NCBI GenBank assembly: GCA_030168575.1
Contig: CP115555.1
Coordinates: 558,001-622,000 of the forward strand
Length of the DNA stretch: 64,000 bases
Direction of reading: 5' to 3'
Source of the DNA: Methanomassiliicoccales archaeon LGM-RCC1
Lineage (GTDB): Archaea > Thermoplasmatota > Thermoplasmata > Methanomassiliicoccales > Methanomethylophilaceae
Positions 48,952 through 57,948 of the stretch are shown piece after piece. A program made the translations under genes and the position numbers. Position 1 is the stretch's first letter, and every line of letters starts with the position of its first letter. The notes beneath the pieces were generated by a model. That model did no database searches. It was not told the origin of the DNA and was given only the letters and a program-made list of their open reading frames with translations.

Positions 48952-50046
48952 TCAGGACACGATTTTGAAGTCAGATATGTCCTCGATCCTCCTCGAATTG
49001 GATAGACCGACGATGGTTCCCGTTATTGATACCATCTTACGGGTGCGGGAAGCATCATATGCAGTATCGACATCTTCGGGATCCACTTGGAATTTTGCTG
49101 TGTAGACCTTGTTATTGTCATCATTCATGTATTTGATCTTCATTGTTATGGGCTCGCCCTTTGAATTTTCACGGATATCATTCAATTGTACCAATCTGCC
49201 GATGATTGTACATTGTTCGGACATGAAATCCGGACGCATTTCTTTATCTATTCTCTCTATATTACGGAAAACACCTTTAGAGAGATTCATGGGTTTTGGT
49301 TGTACATCTGTGTTCAACGTTTTGTAACGCTGGATGTCGATCTCTGCGCTCTCGAACCTGAGATCCATCAGAGAATCTACAAAGTTGTATGATATTTTTA
49401 GTTCCTGATCTAATGATGACTTACCACGTTCAGCTGCATCGATTATTGCGGAGATAGATGTTTCGATTTTATCGCACAATATGCGGAGATTTGGATTATC
49501 CATTTTTATCTCGCCATCTACCGTGCTTTCCATATAGGATTTTGATTCCAGTCCAGGGTAAATAAACTGTACTATATAACTGCCAGGGATAGTCGGACCG
49601 ACACGGACAGCATCCAGACATTTGTCATATTTTCCGCGTCCTTTGTAGAAAGGCTGGAAATCTAGAGCATCACGCAGACCGAATTTGTTGAGGTTTTCTC
49701 CTGCCTTCAGTATGTTTCTGAGATCTGGAATAGGTATCAGACCCACCTCTCCGCCAGAAGGTTCATAATGATATTCTACAACGTCTGTAAACGTAGATAT
49801 CGTAAGACCTGCGGTGATCAGATCAGGCTTTTCATCATAGAGTCTGGATAGATCCGATATTAGTTCTTTAATTCTTTTTGAGTAGTCGCTGTAAGAATTA
49901 TCGTTTGGAACGATAAGATCTTCATCGAACGAAGGATTGGAATACACATCGAATTTCTGTTCACCGCGTTGCTTCTCCCATTTTCTAGATGAGAGATACA
50001 TGCGAACTTTTTGGGGGGTAATTTTGTTAAGGCTAGCATCTAACAT
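48952..50046 (-). CDS. unknown 364-residue partner of the DUF4365-like protein
   Basis: A 364-residue soluble protein, AT-rich in codon use compared with neighbours. Residues 1-140 hold a helical start ('ITPQKVRMYLSSRKWEKQR', which looks like an N-terminal DNA-binding helix) and an acidic middle; residues 260-360 look like an OB-type beta domain ('QCTIIGRLVQLNDIRENSKGEPITMKIKYM', 'MVSITGTIVGLSNSRRI'). I know no named family. It begins one base after the DUF4365-like gene's stop, so the two act as a pair; a regulator or effector partner of that nuclease-like protein is my inference. Confidence 0.65.
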   Translation of the reverse strand: MLDASLNKITPQKVRMYLSSRKWEKQRGEQKFDVYSNPSFDEDLIVPNDNSYSDYSKRIKELISDLSRLYDEKPDLITAGLTISTFTDVVEYHYEPSGGEVGLIPIPDLRNILKAGENLNKFGLRDALDFQPFYKGRGKYDKCLDAVRVGPTIPGSYIVQFIYPGLESKSYMESTVDGEIKMDNPNLRILCDKIETSISAIIDAAERGKSSLDQELKISYNFVDSLMDLRFESAEIDIQRYKTLNTDVQPKPMNLSKGVFRNIERIDKEMRPDFMSEQCTIIGRLVQLNDIRENSKGEPITMKIKYMNDDNNKVYTAKFQVDPEDVDTAYDASRTRKMVSITGTIVGLSNSRRIEDISDFKIVS

Positions 50047-50047
50047 C

Positions 50048-50647
50048 TCAGGACCCCATATTGCTTATTAGTTCTTCATTGGCCGCTTTTCTTATCATCA
50101 TTTGCAAGCTGTCGGGATTCACTATGTTTTTGACAGGTATTTTTAACCTGACAGTCTGTTGATTGTCTTCCGGCACTTTGTCGCAATCTGCAGGATTATA
50201 CCATAAAGCGTGGTTCTTGATCATTAGTTTATCGTAATCAACACCGACCCATTCACTAATCTTTTTCGGTAGTATTAGTATCATGAAAATTGTCGGGTTC
50301 ACTGCACTGGTATTTTTCATCAAGTTGAATACATCCGTACTCAGATCGAAGTTTAGGAATTGCTCATCTTTATCATATTTAGGGGACGATGTACATTTCA
50401 TCTGCACATCTATTCCTGGTTTCGGATTCTTCGTGGGACCCAATCTTCCCTGAGGAAGCCTGAGAGATACATCTATTCCATCGTCATCGATCATACGTCC
50501 GGTCTTACTGAAGTCCGCACCGATGTATGAAGCGATCGATTTCAGGAAGCTATAGCTGATCTCCTCTTTAATCAGATTATACTTCTTATCGTTAGGTTCG
50601 AACTCCCTGTCGTATGAACCACAATATGCCCTTTTTGCTTCGCTCAT
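50048..50647 (-). CDS. DUF4365-like protein, nuclease-type fold
   Basis: A 199-residue protein. 'IKEEISYSFLKSIASYIGADF' (residues about 26-46), 'MIDDDGIDVSLRLPQGR' (53-69) and 'GIDVQMKCTSSPKY' (78-91) line up as Glu, Asp and (Q)xK of a PD-(D/E)XK nuclease core, the layout of DUF4365. The family is often found near restriction and other defence genes. Its context here (an unknown 364-residue partner, AT-rich DNA, next to a membrane protein) fits a mobile defence cassette, but no activity is shown. Confidence 0.68.
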   Translation of the reverse strand: MSEAKRAYCGSYDREFEPNDKKYNLIKEEISYSFLKSIASYIGADFSKTGRMIDDDGIDVSLRLPQGRLGPTKNPKPGIDVQMKCTSSPKYDKDEQFLNFDLSTDVFNLMKNTSAVNPTIFMILILPKKISEWVGVDYDKLMIKNHALWYNPADCDKVPEDNQQTVRLKIPVKNIVNPDSLQMMIRKAANEELISNMGS

Positions 50648-50771
50648 GTGTGCTTCGGTTAATCGATGAGAGGCGGTGTTTATAACGGTATGCCCGGAAG
50701 TAACTATCGCTATTATATACCGGTTTTATGACCGCATAATATTGAGATCTGTGATGATTCCGCTTCAGAAG

Positions 50772-51695
50772 TTATTCATCCATTCCCTGATCACTTACGG
50801 TGGATTCGGATATAGTATCTGAGGATATGCGCATATCGGGATCTTCGATGATATAATCGGGATCGTAAGGATCGTATTTCATCGTTCCATACCATTTGAT
50901 CTCCTTGGGGCGGAAGTTACCTGATAACGAAAATAATGAGATGTATGATAGGAATAGGGCTATCAGCAATGTGATGGCGGACTCCAAAGTCATTGCGTAT
51001 ATTGTTACCATGAGGATCGGTGAGACGGAGAGTACAGCTGATACAATGCACCAGTGAGGACCGAGACCGTTTGAGGAGTGGACGCAAGCTATCATCAGGA
51101 CAGGTATGTACAGAATGAGCGAGATTTGTAACGATGCTTCCTGGTCGATGAATTCCGCCATTGGGACCGTTGTCGATATCAAGACTGCGAAATAGATCAG
51201 GAGAGTATCCGTGATCTTACGCTTCATAACGAAGCAAGGCATTCCGGTCTCGGCGTAACGATCGATACGGTCTTTCCTGAGATCGTAAACGAACCATTCA
51301 GAACAGATCTTTCCTTCCGAAGTATCCAATAAAAGTTTGATCGGGATGTACGGGTAATCGCTCCATAAGAGACGGTCACGGAACTGCATGATCATATCAA
51401 TGAACTCAGAACGTTCGATCCGGATGCAGGAGGATCCGTCTTTTTTGAGGCCTGTTCTGATGAGTTGCTGCCTTATCGGGATCCTCACTGTCTTGTTCTC
51501 CGTTCTTGTCAGGAATGTCCCGTATATTCTGACATTGTATTTGGAACGGTTCATGATATGGAATTCCAATATGTCTGTATTGTCCGATATCGATAGTTGG
51601 AAATATCCCTTGATTGACGAGGAGATATCAATTGAGATAGTGCGGAGTGTAGCGGATGCTGCGATCAATGCGAGGATAAGATTGATTACATCCAT
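50772..51695 (-). CDS. membrane protein with N-terminal and central helices, unknown function
   Basis: A 307-residue protein. One transmembrane helix opens it ('MDVINLILALIAASATLRTI'), a soluble beta-rich domain follows (residues about 25-150, 'DNTDILEFHIMNRSKYNVRIYGTFL'), then four or five transmembrane helices (about residues 165-265) and an acidic tail rich in Asp/Ser ending 'VSDQGMDE'. AGGTGA precedes ATG 51695. It belongs to the AT-rich stretch with the DUF4365-like pair but is separated by 124 bases and may be an independent unit. Unrecognised. Confidence 0.6.
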   Translation of the reverse strand: MDVINLILALIAASATLRTISIDISSSIKGYFQLSISDNTDILEFHIMNRSKYNVRIYGTFLTRTENKTVRIPIRQQLIRTGLKKDGSSCIRIERSEFIDMIMQFRDRLLWSDYPYIPIKLLLDTSEGKICSEWFVYDLRKDRIDRYAETGMPCFVMKRKITDTLLIYFAVLISTTVPMAEFIDQEASLQISLILYIPVLMIACVHSSNGLGPHWCIVSAVLSVSPILMVTIYAMTLESAITLLIALFLSYISLFSLSGNFRPKEIKWYGTMKYDPYDPDYIIEDPDMRISSDTISESTVSDQGMDE

Positions 51696-52237
51696 GGATA
51701 CTCACCTATGGACCAGATTTTGTCTTGTGTGGAAATTGTCAGCAATATGAAGAGCATCGATGATTATCGCGTACGGGGCCAGATCGGATTTATTGTCACA
51801 TGTTGCGAATGTTATTGGGTTACTCCGATGGAACATTCTGGATCCCCTTTCGAGGCATTGAGACGATCTGTTGGTTCTTCTTTTCATCTTCATTCGTACC
51901 GATGTGAGACGAATGAAGTGTCGTTTTAGAAAAGCTGGGGAATCTTTCGGTTTAGAAAGCAGGATTTCGTAAAACTGATTATTGGAGCAATTTTACTTTT
52001 CATTCCCGACCTTCTTAATATAGAGAGTTGATTGAATGTTTTAGACCATATCTTCCTACATCGACGGAAATTAGGGGCCTTAGATTAGGGGGAAGGTCGG
52101 GCGGTGAAGGCCCGCAGGATCCATGAAAAAGGGCATGGGATCCTGCAAGTAGACGGAGGTTTTTCGACATCATCCTTCCGATTTCAGGAGGGAACCCGGA
52201 TCAGAGGTATGGTCACCGCTGAAAGGAGAAATGAGAT
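51696..52237 (+). promoter_or_regulatory. long promoter and leader region of the first giant surface protein gene
   Basis: A 542-base AT-rich spacer with no gene I can support. The first half is low-GC and looks non-coding. TTAATATAG near 52015-52023 is a possible TATA box; the transcript would carry a leader of about 190 bases. The leader holds a GGGC/GCCC stem (52099-52113) and a long stem GCAGGATCC (52114-52122) with GGATCCTGC (52138-52146). The RNA ends with AAAGGAG, the ribosome site, before ATG 52238. A matching GGATCC-containing hairpin occurs before the next giant gene. Confidence 0.5.
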
Positions 52238-55200
52238 ATGAATACAAAAGGAATGAAATTCCTGGCAGTCTTGGCTGTTCTCGCTATGGCTTTCGCTGCA
52301 TTCGCTGTCATCGCACCTGCGGAGACAGAGGATGCGTCTTCTAATAGCTCGGCACAGAACATTCCTGTGGTGCCCACGGACAAGATACTTGTGACAAGCG
52401 GTAAGTATTACACAAGTCAAAGCATCGAAGTCCAGTTGGACGGAAACCAAGACAATACTGGGGAAAAACTTATCACTCTGTACGTAGCGACAGGAGCAAC
52501 AGTGACTGTGACCGTCGCAGATGGAACATCAGACTACGGTCATATTGCGATCTATCCTGTCATATCTGCGACACAGAATCCCAACGGAACATACAATGTT
52601 ACCTTCGATGGCACAGCGTATCACTACGTTACGCCTGAATTGGTGACCGGCGAATCCATCGCTGTGAACTCGATTCTAACGAGTGCGAACACAGCCCAGA
52701 TAGTCTATACGGCCATCGAGTCGTTGACCTCCACAAATGTTGTCAGCGAAGTCACCTTCAAGGGAACCCAGAACAAACCTGTCGTTTTGAGTGCTAATAC
52801 AAGCGCAGTAATCAATGCTGAGAACTTCTCATTGACTGGCGAGGGTGTTACCCTGTACATTTCAGGCGATACCGCCAAATTTGTCACTCTGAAGAACTTC
52901 ACAGGAAAGATCGGATACGGAGCAGAACACACACTCGTCATCACCAACATATCCTCTGGAAGTGTCATCTCCACCGGATTGGACATCGTGTTGAACGGAA
53001 CCGTCAGCGCCAACGCTTCGCTGACAGTCAACGACGCAGCGCTTACTTCAGACGGTGCAGAGTCTAGTCTGAAGAACTACGGAACGATCGTCGTCGAAGA
53101 CACTGAAGCCGACGGAGCTGCAACAATTGATGTTGCAACGGCCTATGATAAGACAAACAGTTCAGGTACACTCACGATCAAGGGTTTCACACCCGTAGCA
53201 GCTAATGTGCCGTTTGCTTTCAACTTCTATGCCCATGACGACAGCCCAATCTCGCAATACACGGTAGATGGACAACTATTCACCATCGCCGATGTCCAGA
53301 CGATCGGTGGCGTGTCCTATGTAGCTTCGACCAACACATATACAGTGTATGGAGTCTTCACCGGCGTTTCTGGAGCGGCGTTAAACAGTTTCAATGCCCT
53401 TTACGGTGAGACCTACATAAGCAACGGTCACTACTATTACGGACTGTTGTTTGGAAACGCTACTGCGGGAGCTTACTTCCAGTTCGGATTGAATTCGTCC
53501 TGGACTGAGGCCTCGGTTGTTAACAACAAATGTCTGAAGGTATTTGACGGAACCTCTCAGTCCTTCAAATTCAAGACCTCGGCCACATCTTCCGGCTCTA
53601 ATCCCACAGAGTACACGATCAACATCGATGTTACTGGTGCATCAATAGCAACACAGGAAGCTCTGGATGCTCTAATTGCGAACAGCAACTCTATCGATTC
53701 CGATCTTACGATCACCAATGCTGTCATACTCAAGAATGATGCTGTTCTTGCGACTGGAAAGACCATAACGCTCAATGGAGGAAACCTCACTGTTGATTCC
53801 AACAAGAGGCTGACGCTTGGTAGTGATTCCAAGATCATCAAACAGGCTGATGAGAAGATTGTCAACAAGGGAACCATCTACGCTTCCAAAGATGCGACAA
53901 TCTCTGCTTCAATTGAGTCCGGAACCGGAGATAATGTAGCTGCTGCAACACTCGATAACCTCAAGGCAGGAAACGGTGGACTGACATTCAACGTCGGATC
54001 CATAGATATGTACGGAAGCATCACGAGCGGAACGTTCACACTGACCGACGGTGTACTGAAGATCACCAGGAACCTCACCATCGGTAACGGCACAGCTGCA
54101 GCATCCATTGTTATCAACTATACGAACAACGAGAAAATCGTTATCAGCAAGAATGTTACCGTTACCGTTTCAAAGAATGCAACACTCGGAGATAACAACA
54201 CCGAAATCATTGAGAACTACGGAACCATAGAGGTTTCTGGAACCGTCGTCGGAAAGATCCAGGGAACCGCAAAGGACAAGGGAACGGTCTCTATCACGGA
54301 CAAAACCGCAACATTCCTCGGAAGCGATATCGATCTGGACACCCAGAGCGTCATCACGACCGCCATCAAGGATCCCGCAACGATGTCAGGTAACGTCTAT
54401 GCGGATAATACCTACTTCGTAGGACAGTATCTCACACTGACAGGTGACACCACTTTGATGAACGAGACTGATTGGATCTTCCAGACCGCTACCCTCGAGA
54501 TCCCTGCAGGGGTAACCCTTACCATCAGCAAGGGATCGTCGATCGCACTTATGGGATACTCCCAGATAATCAACAACGGAACCATTGTGATTGCGAACGA
54601 TGCCGACGGAAAGGTCATTAAGCAGACCAACGCTGGTGAATTTGGACATTCTGACACATCCTACATCATCAACAACGGAACCATCTCGTTCACCGCCGCC
54701 TCTGGAAAGGAGATTACTAACGGCCATGACCCGATAGACTCTATTGTTAAGAACGCAGGAACCATTCAGATGAAAGGAACTGCGGCTAGCACCACCCCTC
54801 TCGTAGCTGTCGGAACAGTCGCTCTTACATTCGACAATCTGAACAACACGGAGAACGGAACGATCCTCGTAGATAACGATGCGACCCTCACCGCTGATAC
54901 AAAGTTCGTTAACGCAGGAGTCATCACTGTGAACGGAGAGATCGCAGGTGAGATTAATGAGAACAGCGGATACGTTACCGTCAACGGTGTCCTCAACGCG
55001 AATATTAGTAAAAACTCAGGAGTCGTCACGATCAACGGAAAGCTCAAGAGTGATGTTATCATCACCAATGTCAAGGCTTCCGCGAACTCAAAGGTCACCG
55101 GCGCTTATGTCATCATCGAGAAGGTCGTAAGTGACCCGGATACATACAGCCTAAAGACCCTGACCATCAGGGATGGAGACGGCCCCAACGACAACAGCGT

Positions 55201-57703
55201 AGCTATCGTCTGCGGCACCATCATGCACGGCGACACCTCGGCAAGCGACACCGGATGGGATTTCAAACTCACCGGACTCAACATCTACTACGCAAGTGTC
55301 TATGACGATTCGACAGCAACACCTGTTGTCGAGAACGGCATGTTCCTCAGCGGAGACGTTGCGGTCGCATACACCGGAGACAAGGCTTTCAAGAACCTCA
55401 CCAGCGCAGTCACCATCAGGCTGGCCGGAGACGATCTCGGAGTCACATCGGAACTCACAACCGACAAGGGCGTGAAGATCGTTAACAACGGTGTCCTAAC
55501 AGTCGATGGAACGATGAAGTACAACAACTCCACCGATGCCATCCAGGAGGATCTCTCCGCTAAGATCGTCGCCCTCGGAATGGTCGAGACCTACGTCAAG
55601 CCCGTCACCGGACAGGTCGACGGCGCCATGTACACCACATACGTGGAGATCGAAGAGGTCAAGTACTACACCTACCACTACACCACCCTGGTCAAGGCCA
55701 TCGAGAACGGTGCGACCGAGATCACCATCAGCGGAGAGCAGGAAGTCGAGGAGAGCGTGACCGTGCCTTCGGGAGTCACCATCGTCCACGACAGCCTCAT
55801 CACCGTCAACGATGATGTCACCATGACCATCAAGGACGGCGCCAAGATAACCGCCACCGATGAGTTCTACAACACCGGAGAGGTCACCATCGATGTCCTC
55901 GGAACATTCGTCGTGGAGGACAAGACCACCGGAATCGGAAAGGAGAAGATCCAGAGCGATGTCCTCAACGCCGGCGACAAGCTCGCCCAGTACACCAACA
56001 TCAAGAAAGCACTGGACGCAGCAGTGTCCGGAGACACCGTCAAGCTCAACAAGGACGAAGTGTCGACCACCAAGGACCTCACCGTCAATACCGGAGTCGT
56101 CCTCCAGATCGACGGAGGCAAGACCCTTACCGTCACCGGAGCAAAGCTCACGAACAACGGTATCGTGTTCCTCAACTCCGGAAACCTCGTCGTCAAGGAC
56201 AAGGATGCCAACACCAAGGGATCCATCGAGCTCAACGGACTCATGAAGTCCACCGAGTACTTCCAGAACCCTGTTGCCGGAACCAACTACGCCAAGAACA
56301 TCAGCGGAGCGTACTACCAGGAGGGTGCGTACTACTACATCTCCTCCATACCCTACGCCATGAACAAGATCGACGACATATCAGACATCAGGTTCGGAGG
56401 AACCAATGTGCTGACCGCTGACCTCACTGTGTCGCCCGCAGCCGCCACCTCCATCACCGTTCTCGGAGACTTCACCGTCACCAAGTTCATCATGTCCAAG
56501 ATGACACTGAACCTGACTGAGGGCAAGAAGCTCGTCGGAACCTTCGGAGATGCAAACGGATCCATCACACTGACCGATGCAACCGTTGGTACTGTCGGAA
56601 AGAAGATCGAGACCTCTGCAACCAAGGGATTCGTAGTCGACACCACTTTCGGTACCGTGACCAACGGAACCTTTGGCGCATCCACCGACGGGGCCGTGAC
56701 CATCAACCAGAAAGTCACGCCTCTGACAGTCAAGACCGGAACCGCCACCCTCAAAGCAGATGTTGCTAAGCTCACCGTCAACGCCGGCGCAGTCGCAGTT
56801 GCCGGAGCCAACATCAAGGTAACCGAGGCTACCATCTTCGGAGAGCTCAACGGAGTGAAGAACGACGACACCACATACACGGTCACTTCTCAGATCCTGT
56901 ATGTTGGCGGAAAGTCGAGCGACATCCTTGCAGCCACCGGAACCATCGGACCCAAGGTGCTCCTGGAGACCAATGGAGTAGCTGGTTCTACCACTGGTGT
57001 AGCTTATGTGCTCCCCGGATGCACTGTCAGCGATGACCTTGCAAAGCAGGAGAACGTCAAGCACGTGACCTTCACCGTCGAAGGAAAGAAGATCCTCGAT
57101 GTCTACGTCCTCAACGGACAGAAGATCAAGCAACCCAAGACCTCTGTCGTCGACGGAGTCGTTAGCAATGAATGGAAGGACGGCAACGACACGTTGACCT
57201 TCACTAACAAAGTATCTGGAGCAGTTAACAAGGATCTGAACCTCATTGCCCAGATCGAGACTAAGATCTACGATGTCACCCTCAGGGTCGACTCCGGTAT
57301 CGGAACCGTCTATTTCGAGGGAAGGATTCTGGAGCCCACCGAAGCTGGTTCACACACCTATGTGATCGAGAACTTGGCTAAGGGAACCTACACCTTTGAC
57401 TACGTCATCGCAGCCGGATACAACGAGTTCACCGCAGAACTCTCTATCGGTTCAGATACCGGAGATGAAGCTAAGTACGTGACAGTAAGTGGCCTCGAAT
57501 TCACCCTCGGCGGATCTTCTGCTGACAACACTGCAATCAATCTGGACCTCTACGGATCCACCGCAATCGACGACACGCCCATACCCGAGCCCGAACCCCT
57601 CGCGCCCGAGACCTGGAGCGTCACCACCATCCTCCTGCTGATCCTCGTGATCCTGATCGCCATCATGGCAGTCATCGTCGCGATCAGGCTCAACAGGAGC
57701 TGA
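52238..57703 (+). CDS. giant surface protein, beta-helix adhesin-like, with C-terminal membrane anchor
   Basis: An 1821-residue secreted protein. A signal peptide ('MKFLAVLAVLAMAFAAFAV', residues 6-24) leads a very long, Thr/Asn/Gly-rich chain of beta-helix units of the form 'NNGTI..' ('IINNGTIVIAND', 'IVKNAGTIQMKG', 'VNAGVITVNGEIAG'). Two copies of a larger module ('YTTLVKAIENGATEITI', 'YTNIKKALDAAVSGDTVKL') lie near residues 1150 and 1250. The end is a Pro/Glu spacer and one transmembrane helix ('SVTTILLLILVILIAIMAV') with a basic tip, so it is anchored in the cell membrane. It is likely an adhesin or S-layer-linked protein. GC content rises from about base 55,150, marking a mosaic. Confidence 0.88.
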   Translation: MNTKGMKFLAVLAVLAMAFAAFAVIAPAETEDASSNSSAQNIPVVPTDKILVTSGKYYTSQSIEVQLDGNQDNTGEKLITLYVATGATVTVTVADGTSDYGHIAIYPVISATQNPNGTYNVTFDGTAYHYVTPELVTGESIAVNSILTSANTAQIVYTAIESLTSTNVVSEVTFKGTQNKPVVLSANTSAVINAENFSLTGEGVTLYISGDTAKFVTLKNFTGKIGYGAEHTLVITNISSGSVISTGLDIVLNGTVSANASLTVNDAALTSDGAESSLKNYGTIVVEDTEADGAATIDVATAYDKTNSSGTLTIKGFTPVAANVPFAFNFYAHDDSPISQYTVDGQLFTIADVQTIGGVSYVASTNTYTVYGVFTGVSGAALNSFNALYGETYISNGHYYYGLLFGNATAGAYFQFGLNSSWTEASVVNNKCLKVFDGTSQSFKFKTSATSSGSNPTEYTINIDVTGASIATQEALDALIANSNSIDSDLTITNAVILKNDAVLATGKTITLNGGNLTVDSNKRLTLGSDSKIIKQADEKIVNKGTIYASKDATISASIESGTGDNVAAATLDNLKAGNGGLTFNVGSIDMYGSITSGTFTLTDGVLKITRNLTIGNGTAAASIVINYTNNEKIVISKNVTVTVSKNATLGDNNTEIIENYGTIEVSGTVVGKIQGTAKDKGTVSITDKTATFLGSDIDLDTQSVITTAIKDPATMSGNVYADNTYFVGQYLTLTGDTTLMNETDWIFQTATLEIPAGVTLTISKGSSIALMGYSQIINNGTIVIANDADGKVIKQTNAGEFGHSDTSYIINNGTISFTAASGKEITNGHDPIDSIVKNAGTIQMKGTAASTTPLVAVGTVALTFDNLNNTENGTILVDNDATLTADTKFVNAGVITVNGEIAGEINENSGYVTVNGVLNANISKNSGVVTINGKLKSDVIITNVKASANSKVTGAYVIIEKVVSDPDTYSLKTLTIRDGDGPNDNSVAIVCGTIMHGDTSASDTGWDFKLTGLNIYYASVYDDSTATPVVENGMFLSGDVAVAYTGDKAFKNLTSAVTIRLAGDDLGVTSELTTDKGVKIVNNGVLTVDGTMKYNNSTDAIQEDLSAKIVALGMVETYVKPVTGQVDGAMYTTYVEIEEVKYYTYHYTTLVKAIENGATEITISGEQEVEESVTVPSGVTIVHDSLITVNDDVTMTIKDGAKITATDEFYNTGEVTIDVLGTFVVEDKTTGIGKEKIQSDVLNAGDKLAQYTNIKKALDAAVSGDTVKLNKDEVSTTKDLTVNTGVVLQIDGGKTLTVTGAKLTNNGIVFLNSGNLVVKDKDANTKGSIELNGLMKSTEYFQNPVAGTNYAKNISGAYYQEGAYYYISSIPYAMNKIDDISDIRFGGTNVLTADLTVSPAAATSITVLGDFTVTKFIMSKMTLNLTEGKKLVGTFGDANGSITLTDATVGTVGKKIETSATKGFVVDTTFGTVTNGTFGASTDGAVTINQKVTPLTVKTGTATLKADVAKLTVNAGAVAVAGANIKVTEATIFGELNGVKNDDTTYTVTSQILYVGGKSSDILAATGTIGPKVLLETNGVAGSTTGVAYVLPGCTVSDDLAKQENVKHVTFTVEGKKILDVYVLNGQKIKQPKTSVVDGVVSNEWKDGNDTLTFTNKVSGAVNKDLNLIAQIETKIYDVTLRVDSGIGTVYFEGRILEPTEAGSHTYVIENLAKGTYTFDYVIAAGYNEFTAELSIGSDTGDEAKYVTVSGLEFTLGGSSADNTAINLDLYGSTAIDDTPIPEPEPLAPETWSVTTILLLILVILIAIMAVIVAIRLNRS

Positions 57704-57948
57704 AGGTAACTTCGGAATGACGTCGAAAGAAGACCAATAACCGAAACCATAAACAAAGGGCATCGTCCGGATCCCGACTCTTGAAGGAGTGAGGATCCGG
57801 CCGATGTCCGATCATATAGAGGATCGCCGGGGGAAGGAACCCTCGAGTGTGGATATGCGTGTAAAAAACGCTTTAGATCGATAAGGGACAAAGAGACTTC
57901 CCTTACTCAATCCGAGCCCTAGGAGAGGCGAGGAAAGGTGAGATTAAT
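57704..57948 (+). promoter_or_regulatory. leader and hairpins before the second giant surface protein gene
   Basis: A 245-base spacer. A long stem, CATCG-T-CCGGATCC (57761-57774) with GGATCCGG-C-CGATG (57793-57806), encloses a smaller stem (ACTC/GAGT) and lies 58 bases past the previous stop; it may end the first gene or control the second. A further small stem GCGT/ACGC flanks GTAAAAA near 57855-57869. The ribosome site AAAGGTGA precedes ATG 57949. The GGGGGAAGG block here also occurs in the leader of the first giant gene. Confidence 0.5.

Noticed and set aside
51702-51893. A 63-residue minus-strand frame just before the 307-residue membrane protein
   Set aside because: It has no ribosome site, basic and unpatterned composition, and its stop merely overlaps the AGGTGA of the next gene; probably chance.
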